Of a stretch of 64,000 nt of DNA, positions 43,360 to 52,690 are shown one piece after another; the first letter of the stretch is position 1, and every line of letters begins with the position of its first letter. Made by a program: the position numbers and the translations under genes. The stretch comes from Kineosporia aurantiaca JCM 3230 (lineage in GTDB: Bacteria > Actinomycetota > Actinomycetes > Actinomycetales > Kineosporiaceae). The DNA is taken from NCBI GenBank assembly GCA_000719025.1, contig JODP01000011.1, positions 185,831 to 249,830 on the forward strand. The letters run 5' to 3'. The notes below the pieces were generated by a model. The model made no database searches. It was not told where the DNA came from and saw only the letters and a program-made list of their open reading frames with translations.

Positions 43360-44598
43360 GTGTCGGCATTCACCCTGCGGGGGCCCCGGGTTCTTGATGA
43401 GGCGGGCGGTTTCCGCGGTCCGCTGGACATTCGCGTCGTTAATGGGCGAATCGACCGTCTGGCTGCCGATCTTCCGGTCGATCCGGAGTTCCCCGACCAG
43501 GATTACGCCGGGACGTACCTTCTGCCGGGCATTTTCGACGTCCACGTGCACGCGATGACCAACAGCGCCGACGCGATGGAGCTGCTGCGCACCCCGATCA
43601 CCTACCGGGTTGCCGAGACGCTTGCGGCGCTCAAGCGCACGCTCCTGGCGGGAGTGACCAGCATTAGGGACGCTGGTGGCCTGGATGCGGGGATTAGGGA
43701 CGCCTTGGCGCGGGGGTTGGCGGAGGGGCCCCAGGCGCAGGTGAGCGTGGTGGCGTTGAGTCAGACGGGTGGTCATGGCGACGGATTTCTCGCCGGGCCC
43801 GGCTGGGAGATGTCGAACGAGTACATGACGCCCGACTACCCCGGCCGCCCGGCGGGCGTGGTCGACGGCGTGGACGAGGTGCGTCGCGCCGTGCGGCAGA
43901 ACGTCCGGGCCGGGGCTGACTGGATCAAGCTGCTGGTGACCGGTGGGGTGATGTCGGCCGGGGACGGGCAGTTCGACGAGCAGTTCAGTCCCGAGGAGAT
44001 CGCCGTGGCGGTGAGCGAGGCCACCCGGCGGGCAGTGCCGGTGATGGCCCACGCGCTCGGCGGGCCGGCGCTGCGCACCGCGGTCGAGGCCGGGGTGCGC
44101 TCGATCGAGCACGGCCTCTGGCTGACCGAGGAAGACGCGGCGCTGATGGCCGAGAAGGGGACGTACCTGGTCCCGACCCTGACGATCTACCGGCAGCTGG
44201 CGGATGCGGCCCTGCTGGGTGCGCTGCCCGGTGCCGTCGCCACCCGGGCGAAGGCGGCCGGTGACGTGCTCGGTGAGGCGGTGCGGATCGCCCTCGCGGC
44301 CGGGGTACCCATTGCCCTGGGCAGCGACTTCGCCCACCGCAACGATCACGGCCACAACCTGCGCGAGATTCCCCTGCTGCACCGGGCGGGGCTGAGCCCG
44401 GAGCAGGCCCTGCTGGCGGCCACCGTGAACGGGGCCCGGCTGTGCGGCGTCGACGGCGACGTGGGCCGGCTGGTCGAGGGACAGCGGTTCGATGCTGTCG
44501 TGCTCGAGCAGGACCCGGGCGATTTGAGTCTTTTCGAGCGGCCAGAGGGAGTCAGCGGTGTCTTCCAGAACGGCCGCGCAGTTAAAACCAGGAGCTGA
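43360..44598 (+). CDS. Amidohydrolase (imidazolonepropionase/prolidase-like)
   Basis: A 412-aa metal-dependent hydrolase: FDVHVHAMT (H-x-H), IKLLVTGG (bridging Lys), VMAHALGG and SIEHGLWL (His ligands), LGSDFAHR (Asp). It resembles cytoplasmic amidohydrolases that cut amide bonds of dipeptides or cyclic ureides. The GTG start follows AGGAG by 9 bases. The stop is one base before the substrate-binding protein gene, so it probably processes the imported compound. Confidence 0.88.
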   Translation: MSAFTLRGPRVLDEAGGFRGPLDIRVVNGRIDRLAADLPVDPEFPDQDYAGTYLLPGIFDVHVHAMTNSADAMELLRTPITYRVAETLAALKRTLLAGVTSIRDAGGLDAGIRDALARGLAEGPQAQVSVVALSQTGGHGDGFLAGPGWEMSNEYMTPDYPGRPAGVVDGVDEVRRAVRQNVRAGADWIKLLVTGGVMSAGDGQFDEQFSPEEIAVAVSEATRRAVPVMAHALGGPALRTAVEAGVRSIEHGLWLTEEDAALMAEKGTYLVPTLTIYRQLADAALLGALPGAVATRAKAAGDVLGEAVRIALAAGVPIALGSDFAHRNDHGHNLREIPLLHRAGLSPEQALLAATVNGARLCGVDGDVGRLVEGQRFDAVVLEQDPGDLSLFERPEGVSGVFQNGRAVKTRS

Positions 44599-44599
44599 A

Positions 44600-46189
44600 A
44601 TGACCGAGAACACCTTGATCACCCGCCGCGGCGTCTTCACTCTGGGGGCCGGAAGCGCCCTGACCGTGCTGCTGGCCGCCTGCTCGGCCTCCGGAAGCAG
44701 CACGTCCTCCTCCAGCAGCTCCGCTGCCGGTACCCCGAAGAAGGGCGGCACGCTGAAGTTCGCCCGCACCACCGGGCCGACCAGCCTGGACCCGCACAAG
44801 ACGATCCTGGCCGGCGACGTCTACACGCTGAACCAGATCTTCGAGCCGCTCTACATCACCGACGTCGACGGATCGCTGAAGCCGCATCTGGCCACCGGGC
44901 ACACCGTCTCGGCGGACGGTAAGACGTACACCTTCGCCATCCGCGAGGGCGTGAAGTTCTCCGACGGCACCGCCCTCACCTCGGCCGACGTCGTCTACTC
45001 GCTCAAGCGGGCACAGAGCAGCGACGGCCCGCTGTCGTTCCTGGACGGGGTGATCTCCTCGGTGAAGGCCGACGGCGACACCAGCGTGGTGGTCGTGCTG
45101 ACCCAGGCGTGGAGCCCGTTCGTCTCCGACATCTCCGCGTTCTCCAACTCGATCGTGCCCAGCGACCTGCAGGGCAAGAGCGAGGCCGAGTTCTTCGAGC
45201 AGCCGGTCGGCACCGGCCCGTTCACGCTGAAGTCGTGGGCCAAGGGCGCCACCGTCACGCTGGCCGCCAACCCCTCGTACTGGAACGCCGCGGCCGGTGG
45301 CCCCTACCTGGACGGCATCGAGTTCAGCGTCGTGGCCGACGACAACCAGCTGGTCCAGCAGCTCCAGGCCGGCCAGGTCGACGTGATCGACAGCGTGCCC
45401 CCGGCCAATGCCGCCGCGCTGGGCAGCGCCTCCGGGGTCTCGGTGCTGAAGAGCCCGCAGTGGTCGGTCGACCTGCTGCTGCTCAACGCGCAGAACAAGT
45501 ACTTCGCCGACCTGCACGTGCGCCGCGCGGTCGCGCACGCGGTCGACCGGGCCCAGATCGTCAAGGCCACCACGTTCGGCACCGCCGAGCCCGGCGGCTC
45601 GTTCTTCCCGACCAGCCTGCAGTACTACGACGCGAAGACCAGCGTGCTCGGCTACGACCTCGCCGCCGCCAAGAGCGAGCTGGCCCAGTCGGCCTTCGCC
45701 ACCGGGTTCAGCGTCGAGCTGCTGGTGCCCTCGTCCAACCAGGCCTGGAACCAGACCGCCCAGATCATCCAGGCCGCGCTGAAGCAGATCAACATCACGG
45801 TGAAGATCCGCTCGCTGGAGACGGCCGCGTACAAGGCGGCGTTCCAGAAGTTCGACTTCGACCTGTTCATCAACAACGCGATCAACGACATCAGCGACCC
45901 GGACGAGATGGCCTCGTTCGAGCTGGACGAGGAGAACGGCGGCTCGAACTCGTACTGGACGCACTACAGCGACCCGGCCACCACCGCCCTGGTCCGTCAG
46001 GCCGAGACCGAGCAGGACTCGGCCAAGCGCCAGGACCTGTACAGCCAGATCCAGCAGAAGGTGGCGGACAACGTGCCGTTCGTGCCGCTGTCCTACCCGA
46101 CGTCCCTCAAGGGTCTTCGCTCCACCGTGCAGGGCCTGAAGGTGAACCCGGCGGGCGCCGCGCGCCTGGAGAGCGTCTGGCTGGCGTGA
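44600..46189 (+). CDS. Peptide ABC transporter substrate-binding lipoprotein
   Basis: A 529-aa SBP_bac_5-family protein. The N-terminus has a twin-Arg pair (ITRRGVFTLGAG) and a lipobox VLLAAC, so it is a Tat-type lipoprotein anchored outside the membrane. GGTLKFART and LDPHKTI are family signatures. It captures a peptide, nickel complex or opine-like ligand; the ligand is unknown. It is coupled to the permease (GTGA overlap). Confidence 0.92.
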   Translation: MTENTLITRRGVFTLGAGSALTVLLAACSASGSSTSSSSSSAAGTPKKGGTLKFARTTGPTSLDPHKTILAGDVYTLNQIFEPLYITDVDGSLKPHLATGHTVSADGKTYTFAIREGVKFSDGTALTSADVVYSLKRAQSSDGPLSFLDGVISSVKADGDTSVVVVLTQAWSPFVSDISAFSNSIVPSDLQGKSEAEFFEQPVGTGPFTLKSWAKGATVTLAANPSYWNAAAGGPYLDGIEFSVVADDNQLVQQLQAGQVDVIDSVPPANAAALGSASGVSVLKSPQWSVDLLLLNAQNKYFADLHVRRAVAHAVDRAQIVKATTFGTAEPGGSFFPTSLQYYDAKTSVLGYDLAAAKSELAQSAFATGFSVELLVPSSNQAWNQTAQIIQAALKQINITVKIRSLETAAYKAAFQKFDFDLFINNAINDISDPDEMASFELDEENGGSNSYWTHYSDPATTALVRQAETEQDSAKRQDLYSQIQQKVADNVPFVPLSYPTSLKGLRSTVQGLKVNPAGAARLESVWLA

Positions 46190-47124
46190 ACCGCCTCTGG
46201 CGCCGCCTCGCGCAGGCGGTCCTGGTGGTGGCGGGGGTTGTGGTGATGACCTTCCTGCTGCTGCACATCATTCCGGGCGACCCGGCCGAGCAGATCCTCG
46301 GCAACCACGCCACGGCCGATCAGATTGCCCAGTTGCGCGCCAACTGGGGGCTCGATCGTCCCCTGATCGTGCAGTTCGGTTCCTTCGTGGGCCGGCTGCT
46401 CACCCACGCCGACACCGGGAACTCCCTGTTCTACGGGGTGCCGGCCCGGTCGCTGATCATGGACCGGGCCGGGGTCACGCTCGAACTGGTGCTGCTGGCC
46501 GGGATCTTCTGCGTCCTGCTCACCGTTCCGCTGGCCCTGTGGGCCGCGGTCCGCAAGGACCGGCTGCCGGACCAGCTGATCCGGATCATCCCGGCGATCG
46601 GGGCCGGAATGCCCGCGCTGTGGCTCGGTCTGATGCTTATCATCGTGTTCAGCGTCCGGCTGCACTGGTTCCCGGTCGGCGGCGCCGGTCCCGGCCCCTG
46701 GCTGACCTTCCGGGGGCTGGTCCTGCCCGCCTTCACCGCCGCCCTGGCGATCACCCCGTTGCTGATCCGCAGCCTGCGGGTGGAACTGCTGGAGGTGCTG
46801 CAGTCGGACTACGTGGCGGCGGCGCGGACCCGGTCGCTCAGCGAGAGCCGGGTGCTGTTCGTGCACGCGGCCCGCAACGCGCTGGTGCCGATGCTGACCC
46901 TGCTCGGGCTGAACCTGGCCTACCTGGTCGGCGGAACCGTGGTCGTGGAGCAGGTGTTCGCCATCGACGGCCTGGGCGGGCTGATGTTCACCTCGATCAG
47001 CAATCGCGACTTCCCGGTGGTGCAGGGCATTGCGCTGTTCCTGGCCATCGTCGTGGTGCTGGTGAACCTGCTCACCGAGATCGTCTCCGCGCTGGTGGAT
47101 CCGCGGCTGAGGAGTAACGCATGA
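46186..47124 (+). CDS. Peptide ABC transporter permease, DppB type
   Basis: A 312-aa permease with six predicted helices, IIPGDPAEQILG after helix 1, and the EAA loop SDYVAAARTRSLSESRVLFVHAARNAL. GTG start in the stop of the binding-protein gene; it overlaps the next permease by 4 bases. Confidence 0.92.
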   Translation: MNRLWRRLAQAVLVVAGVVVMTFLLLHIIPGDPAEQILGNHATADQIAQLRANWGLDRPLIVQFGSFVGRLLTHADTGNSLFYGVPARSLIMDRAGVTLELVLLAGIFCVLLTVPLALWAAVRKDRLPDQLIRIIPAIGAGMPALWLGLMLIIVFSVRLHWFPVGGAGPGPWLTFRGLVLPAFTAALAITPLLIRSLRVELLEVLQSDYVAAARTRSLSESRVLFVHAARNALVPMLTLLGLNLAYLVGGTVVVEQVFAIDGLGGLMFTSISNRDFPVVQGIALFLAIVVVLVNLLTEIVSALVDPRLRSNA

Positions 47125-47933
47125 CATCCCGGATCCGTTCGAGCCCGTCCTTCCTGGCCGGGTCGATCATCGTCCTGGCCCTGCTGCTGATCGCGATCCT
47201 CGGCCCGATCTGGCTCAAGGACCCGACCGCGCAGGACGTCAACGCCCTGCTGGCCGGACCGAGCAAGGCGCACTGGTTCGGCACCGACCAGCTCGGCCGG
47301 GACACGCTCAGCCGGCTGGTCAACGCCTCCCGCACCGACTTACGCATCGCCGCGCTGGCTTTGGCGACGCCGTTCGTGGTCGGGGTCACCCTCGGCACGT
47401 TGGCCGGGTACTTCGGGGGCTGGCTGGACACGGTGATCATGCGCATCATCGACGTGCTGATCGCCTTCCCCTTCTACGTTCTCGTCATCGCGCTGGTCTT
47501 CGTGGTGGGAGCCGGCGAGCGAGGCATCTACGTGGCGCTGGCCATCGTCGGCTGGGTCACCTACGCCCGGGTCATCCGCACCTCGACGCGGGTGGTCACC
47601 GGTCAGGACTGGGTGACCGCGGCTCGTCAGGGCGGGGTGCCCACCTGGCGGGTGATCCTGCGGCACGTCCTGCCGCACACCATTGTTCAGGCCGTGGTCC
47701 TGCTCGCCTCCGACGTGGTCTTCGTCATCGTCGCCGTGATCACCCTGGGCTATCTCGGCCTGGGTGTCCAGGCGCCGACACCGGACTGGGGTTCGATGAT
47801 CTCCGACAACCGCCTGTTCATCACCAGCCAGTGGTGGCTGCCCGCGCTGCCGGGCTTCGCCGTGGTGCTCACCGGTCTGGGGTTCTCCCTTCTGGCCGAC
47901 GGCATTGCCGACGTGGGCCGGGTGCGTCGATGA
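47121..47933 (+). CDS. Peptide ABC transporter permease, DppC type
   Basis: A 270-aa permease with five to six helices, WFGTDQLGRDTLSRLVNASR (family signature) and EAA loop QDWVTAARQGGVPTWRVILRHVLP. It overlaps the ATPase gene as ATGA. Confidence 0.92.
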   Translation: MTSRIRSSPSFLAGSIIVLALLLIAILGPIWLKDPTAQDVNALLAGPSKAHWFGTDQLGRDTLSRLVNASRTDLRIAALALATPFVVGVTLGTLAGYFGGWLDTVIMRIIDVLIAFPFYVLVIALVFVVGAGERGIYVALAIVGWVTYARVIRTSTRVVTGQDWVTAARQGGVPTWRVILRHVLPHTIVQAVVLLASDVVFVIVAVITLGYLGLGVQAPTPDWGSMISDNRLFITSQWWLPALPGFAVVLTGLGFSLLADGIADVGRVRR

Positions 47934-49516
47934 AAGCGTCCCCTGCTCTGCGTCTGGAGAACCTGTCCGTCTCGTTCGGTGACGTCCCGGCCGTCCAGGA
48001 CCTGTCCTTCGACCTCGCTCCCGGGGCCACCCTCGGTATCGTGGGGGAGTCCGGCAGCGGGAAAAGCATTTCGCTGCGGGCGCTCATGGGTATCCTCCCG
48101 TCTGCGGCCACGATTAATAATGGACGCTTGTGGGCAGCTTCCGACGAGATTCCCCTGAGTGGCAAAAGGGTTCGGGAGAGTCGCCGGCGCCGCCTGGCCA
48201 TGGTCTTCCAGGACCCGTCGGCCGCGCTCAACCCGGTCATGCGGGTGGGTGACCTGATCGCCGAGGTGCCCCGGCGCGCCCTGGGCCGCTCGGCGGCCGA
48301 TTCCCGCCGGATCGCCCTGGATCTGATGCGTCAGGTGCACCTGCCCGACCCCGAGCGGATGGCCCGGGCCTACCCGCACCAGCTCTCGGGCGGTCAGCGT
48401 CAGCGAATCATGATCGCAGCGGCTCTGGCGACCGAGCCCGAAGTGCTGCTGTGCGACGAGCCGACTACGGCCCTGGACGTCACCGTGCAGGCGGCCGTGC
48501 TCGACCTGCTGGCCGAGATCCGCGCGAAGACCTCGCTGGCGACCGTTTTCGTCAGCCACGACCTGGCCGTGGTCAGTCAGGTGGCCGACGACATCATCGT
48601 GATGCGGCGGGGGGAGGTGGTCGAGACCGGTTCCGCCCTCAGCGTTCTGCGGGAGCCGCGGGAGGAGTACACGCAGATGCTACTGAACTCGGTCATCAGC
48701 CTGCCCTCTCGCGATCAGGAAGTTTCTCCCCCGAAAGAGCTTTCGGCGAAAGGATCTGCCGGCCTGCGGGCGCAGGGCATCGAGGTCCGTTACGCCCGGA
48801 CTGACCGCCCGGCCCTCGCCGGCGTCTCACTGGATCTGCACCCCGGACGCATCCACGGCCTGGTGGGGGAGTCCGGCTCGGGGAAGACCACCCTGGCCCG
48901 CGTGCTCACCGGTCAGCAGCATCCCGACGCCGGCTCGGTCTCGCTCGATGGCGCCGAGCTCGGGCGCCGCCGCTCGCGGGCCCAGTTGCGGGCCGTACAG
49001 ATGGTCTTTCAGGACCCGCACGCCTCGCTCGACCCCCGCATGACCATCCGGCAGACCCTGACCGAACTGCTGAAACTGAACGGCCTCAAGGGAAAAGCAG
49101 CGCTGGAGAACCGCTGCCGCGAGCTGCTCGACCAGGTCGCCATGCCCGACTGGGCTCTGGACCGGGTGCCCGGCCAGTTCTCCGGCGGTCAGCGTCAGCG
49201 CATCGCCATCGCCCGGGCCCTGGCCGTGGACCCGCAGGTGCTGGTGGCCGACGAGCCGACCTCGGCGCTGGACGTGTCGGTGCAGGCGTCCGTCCTGGAT
49301 CTGATGGCCCGTCTGCGCGACGAGTTCGGGCTGAGCATCCTGCTGATCTCGCACAACCTGGCGGTCGTGCACGAGATCTGCGACGAGGTCTCGGTCATCC
49401 ACCAGGGGGAGATCGTCGAGACCGGGCTTACCCGGGAGATCTTCGCCCACCCCTCACACGCATACACCCGGCAGCTGATCGAGTCCGTACCCCGGCTGCG
49501 CACGGAGGCATCCTGA
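47930..49516 (+). CDS. Fused double ABC ATPase (DppD-DppF type)
   Basis: A 528-aa protein with two complete nucleotide-binding domains: Walker A GESGSGKSI and GESGSGKTT, signatures LSGGQRQRI and FSGGQRQRI, Walker B LLCDEPTTALD and LVADEPTSALD. A short OppF-type extension follows domain 1. One fused chain replaces separate DppD and DppF subunits. It powers the upstream permeases and overlaps the aminotransferase gene by one base. Confidence 0.93.
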   Translation: MKASPALRLENLSVSFGDVPAVQDLSFDLAPGATLGIVGESGSGKSISLRALMGILPSAATINNGRLWAASDEIPLSGKRVRESRRRRLAMVFQDPSAALNPVMRVGDLIAEVPRRALGRSAADSRRIALDLMRQVHLPDPERMARAYPHQLSGGQRQRIMIAAALATEPEVLLCDEPTTALDVTVQAAVLDLLAEIRAKTSLATVFVSHDLAVVSQVADDIIVMRRGEVVETGSALSVLREPREEYTQMLLNSVISLPSRDQEVSPPKELSAKGSAGLRAQGIEVRYARTDRPALAGVSLDLHPGRIHGLVGESGSGKTTLARVLTGQQHPDAGSVSLDGAELGRRRSRAQLRAVQMVFQDPHASLDPRMTIRQTLTELLKLNGLKGKAALENRCRELLDQVAMPDWALDRVPGQFSGGQRQRIAIARALAVDPQVLVADEPTSALDVSVQASVLDLMARLRDEFGLSILLISHNLAVVHEICDEVSVIHQGEIVETGLTREIFAHPSHAYTRQLIESVPRLRTEAS

Positions 49517-50541
49517 TGACCAGCCTGTTGGACCTTCCTACGGCGACGGCAGCCGACATCGCGAACGCTGAGGACCGACTGGCCCGGCTGCTGAACACTC
49601 GTCAGGACGTGGTTCTGCTGCAGGGCGAGGCGATCCTGGCGCTCGAGGTGGCCGCCCGGGGCCTCGGCCGGCCCGGAACCCGCGCCCTCAACATCGTCAC
49701 CGGGCCCTACGGCGTGGTCTTCGGTGACTGGCTGCGCGAGAGCGGTTCCGAGGTGGTGGATCTGATCACCGGCTTCGACGAGGTGGTCGGGGTGGACGTG
49801 GTGGCCCGGGCCCTGGCCGCCGCACGGTTCGACATCGTGAGCATCGTGCACGCCGAGGCCGTGACCGGTGGCGTCAACCCGATGGACGAGATCGCCGCGC
49901 TGGTCCGCGAGCACGGAGCGCTGCTGGTGGTCGACGCGGTGGCCTCCCTCGGCGCCGACCCGGTGACCCCGGACGCGTGGGGCGCCGACATCGTCGCGAT
50001 CGGCCCGCAGAAGATGCTGGCCGGTCCCGCCGGGGTCAGCGCCCTAAGTATCTCGCCCGCGGCCTGGGAGGCTTTGGAAGCCAACCCGTCCGCACCCCGA
50101 GGTTCGTACCTGTCCCTGCTCGACCTCAAGCACGCCTGGATCGACCCGGGCCGCACCACGCTGCCCGGCTACGTCGCCTCGCTGGAGACGTTCGCCCTGC
50201 TCCAGGCGCTGGACCGGGTCGAGGCCGAAGGACTGGACCAGCTGATTCAGCGCCACCGCGACTCGGCCGACGCCAGCCGGGAGGGCCTTCGCGCACTGGG
50301 CCTGCGCCCCTGGATCCGGGACGACCGGGGAGCCGCGGGGGTAGCGACCACCTTTGCCGTGCCGGACGAGGGATTCCTGGAACGAGCCCGCGCGGCGGGT
50401 GCCCGGATCACCACCCAGGCCCCGGGTCCACTCGCCGGAAAGGCGTTGCGGATCAACCACACCGGCCGGGCGGCCGGGGTCGAGGCGGTAGGGGCGGAGC
50501 TGGCCGCGTATGCCGCTGCCCTGACCCATCGTGGCCGGTAA
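49516..50541 (+). CDS. Class V PLP-dependent aminotransferase
   Basis: A 341-aa aminotransferase of the serine-glyoxylate/pyridoxamine-pyruvate type. VHAEAVTGGVNPMDEI and LLVVDAVASLGADP hold the PLP pocket; the Schiff-base Lys is in IGPQKMLAGPAG. It is the last gene of the importer operon and probably removes the amino group from a released product. Substrate unknown. Confidence 0.88.
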   Translation: MTSLLDLPTATAADIANAEDRLARLLNTRQDVVLLQGEAILALEVAARGLGRPGTRALNIVTGPYGVVFGDWLRESGSEVVDLITGFDEVVGVDVVARALAAARFDIVSIVHAEAVTGGVNPMDEIAALVREHGALLVVDAVASLGADPVTPDAWGADIVAIGPQKMLAGPAGVSALSISPAAWEALEANPSAPRGSYLSLLDLKHAWIDPGRTTLPGYVASLETFALLQALDRVEAEGLDQLIQRHRDSADASREGLRALGLRPWIRDDRGAAGVATTFAVPDEGFLERARAAGARITTQAPGPLAGKALRINHTGRAAGVEAVGAELAAYAAALTHRGR

Positions 50542-50552
50542 GTCTCGGGCCG

Positions 50553-51608
50553 TCAGTCCGTCGACCAGTCCCGGCTGTCGTAATTGAAGTAGTAGAGCGG
50601 CTGTTTGCGCAGTCCAGTGGTCCGGAACGGTTTGCCGTGGTCGTCGATCCGCAAGGTCCCGTGCTTGCCACCCGACGACCAGTCGAGCTCCAAGTACCAG
50701 GTCACGTCGTGCGTGTCCACCTGCGCGGCGATCTCGAGCTCGACCGGATCGCCCTTGCTGACCTTCAGGGGCAGGTTGTGCTTCTTCGGCGAACTGGGCT
50801 CCGGGTGCGGCATGTCCAGATTGATGTCGAAGATCGAGGTGTCGACCCCGCCCCCGCAGCCGTCGCCCAGGACGTAGACGTTGCCGTCGGAAGGGGGCTC
50901 ATCGCTGGACACCGTGCGTACGTGGAGCGCGTCGAGCACCACCGTGCGGTCGTCGGTGCCCTGAACCGTCACCGAGAGGTCCTGATGCCGGGTGACGACA
51001 CCGTTGAGCGCGCTGACCCAGGCCGAGGTGTCCTGTAGGTCGACGGTGGGCGGCACTTGTTCCGGCGGACGGTCGACCAGGATGTCGCGGGCGCACAGGG
51101 TGAAGGGGGTCACGGTGACGGCGACGGGTGGGGGTTCGGTGGCCAGTGTCGTGTCACTTGAGGACGATGTAACCGGGGACGCCAGCCCGTCGCCTTTGCG
51201 GACGATCGGCTGGTGCGCGTCATCGCGGATCAGGAAGCCCACGGCAACCACGACCGCCAAGGTCGCCGCAAAGGCGAGCGCGATGACGGCCCGGCTGGGC
51301 CATCGCTTCGGCGTCGCGGGCACGGGTTCCTCGGCAGGTGGGGTGGGCGGTGGTTGCTCCCTGTTCGTGCGCTGCTCGCCGGCGACTACCCAGCGGCGGT
51401 GAAGTTCTGTCAGCTCGTCCGGGGTCGCCTGGCAGAGCTTCGCGAAGCGTTCGACCGTGCCGAAGTCCTGCGGCACCGTCTCACCGTTGCAGTAGCGATG
51501 CAGGGTGGACGTGCTCGTGTGCAAGCGTCGCGCCAGGACGGCGTAGCTGAGGCCCGAGCGCTCCTTGAGGGTCTGGAGCATCACGGCCAGGCCGTCGTGC
51601 TCTCCCAC
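50553..51608 (-). CDS. Membrane-anchored XRE-type regulator
   Basis: A 351-aa protein: helix-turn-helix at residues 15-65 (YAVLARRLHTSTSTLHRYCNG), Pro-rich linker (80-100), one membrane span (AVIALAFAATLAVVVAVGFLI, about 105-126) and an outer domain of about 220 residues of unknown fold. The layout suggests a one-component sensor linking an extracellular signal to DNA binding. GTG start with GGAG 6-7 bases upstream. It converges on the aminotransferase gene. Confidence 0.75.
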   Translation of the reverse strand: MGEHDGLAVMLQTLKERSGLSYAVLARRLHTSTSTLHRYCNGETVPQDFGTVERFAKLCQATPDELTELHRRWVVAGEQRTNREQPPPTPPAEEPVPATPKRWPSRAVIALAFAATLAVVVAVGFLIRDDAHQPIVRKGDGLASPVTSSSSDTTLATEPPPVAVTVTPFTLCARDILVDRPPEQVPPTVDLQDTSAWVSALNGVVTRHQDLSVTVQGTDDRTVVLDALHVRTVSSDEPPSDGNVYVLGDGCGGGVDTSIFDINLDMPHPEPSSPKKHNLPLKVSKGDPVELEIAAQVDTHDVTWYLELDWSSGGKHGTLRIDDHGKPFRTTGLRKQPLYYFNYDSRDWSTD

Positions 51609-51685
51609 GGTGCGCTCCGGTCAGCTCGGCATCCCGGAAGGATTTCTCCCGAGATGCCGCATCTTGCCCTACAGCCCCAGTAGTT

Positions 51686-52543
51686 CTAAAACCTTCCACC
51701 CGGAGTGCGGTCGGTGTAGCTCACGGTGGGGTCGTAGATCACCCGCGCACGGTTGGCCTTCAGCAACTCGTCCTGCAAGTGGTTGCCGGTACGCCGGTCG
51801 ATCACGCGCCGCCAGATCTCGTTGCTACGCCACCAGATGCCATCCTGCTTCTCGAACCGCTCCCCGCGGGCCTCCACGTGATAGCTGTGCGCAGGCGTCA
51901 CCGCGGCCCGCAGTTCGCCCTCCAGATGCGTCTCGCCGACCCGGACACCGAATTGATAGGGGACGTCGGTGTCGTTGCGGACCTGTAGGTCGACGTAGTT
52001 GTAGAAGATGGACGTCCCAGTACCCCAGGGGATGACCCGGCCCGAATCGGGGAACGGATCGAAGCTGTGCTCCGAGCGTTCGACGATGGTCAGAGGGCTG
52101 TGCATGACCATCCAGTGCAGCAGGTTGGCCGCCTGGCAGATGCCCCCGCCGATGTCCGGGCGGACCTCGCCCCCGGAGAGGAACATGCCGACGACGTACC
52201 CCTTCTTCTCCGTCGCCCGGCCGACCAGGCGGCAGAACGAGAAGGTCTCGCCCGGCGCGATGACCACCCCGTCCAGCGCGGCCGACGCGATCCGCAGGTT
52301 GATCACCTTGTTGTGCTGCAGCCACATGTCCGCGTCGCCGAGCTGGCGCAGGAGCAGCGATCGATGACGTTTGACGGTGACCGGGAGCGGTTCGGAGCTG
52401 AAGGTCCGGGTGAATCGCTGACCGCCGGTGAGCCATTTCCAGCGCCGCCGCAGCCGGAAATACCGCACCGCGAGAGGCAGGATCCAGGGACGGCGTTCGC
52501 TGAGCCGGATCGGTTCCACGCGTACCGTCGTCGTGAGGCTCAT
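51686..52543 (-). CDS. VanW-family protein
   Basis: A 285-aa protein with the VanW core: GVVIAPGETFSFCRLVG, GGEVRPDIGGGICQAANLLHW and RVIPWGTGTSIFYNYVDL. The family accompanies some vancomycin-resistance and cell-wall loci; its function is undefined. The ATG at 52543 follows AAAGGA. No signal peptide is obvious. Confidence 0.87.
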   Translation of the reverse strand: MSLTTTVRVEPIRLSERRPWILPLAVRYFRLRRRWKWLTGGQRFTRTFSSEPLPVTVKRHRSLLLRQLGDADMWLQHNKVINLRIASAALDGVVIAPGETFSFCRLVGRATEKKGYVVGMFLSGGEVRPDIGGGICQAANLLHWMVMHSPLTIVERSEHSFDPFPDSGRVIPWGTGTSIFYNYVDLQVRNDTDVPYQFGVRVGETHLEGELRAAVTPAHSYHVEARGERFEKQDGIWWRSNEIWRRVIDRRTGNHLQDELLKANRARVIYDPTVSYTDRTPGGRF

Positions 52544-52690
52544 CAGGGTCCTTTCGTCGGGGGGTCCGACAACCCTGATGGGCGGATCGTCCCGACGTCC
52601 ACGGCTTTGCCGCAATCTGGGACGTTGGGACGTTCCACCCCCTCTGACCTGCGGGGACGCGCCGATAAGGGACGGCGCAGTCCCGCTTGT

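Noticed and set aside
43354..45964. Two long minus-strand frames (481 and 460 aa)
   Set aside because: Antisense to the amidohydrolase and binding-protein genes, which carry full family motifs.
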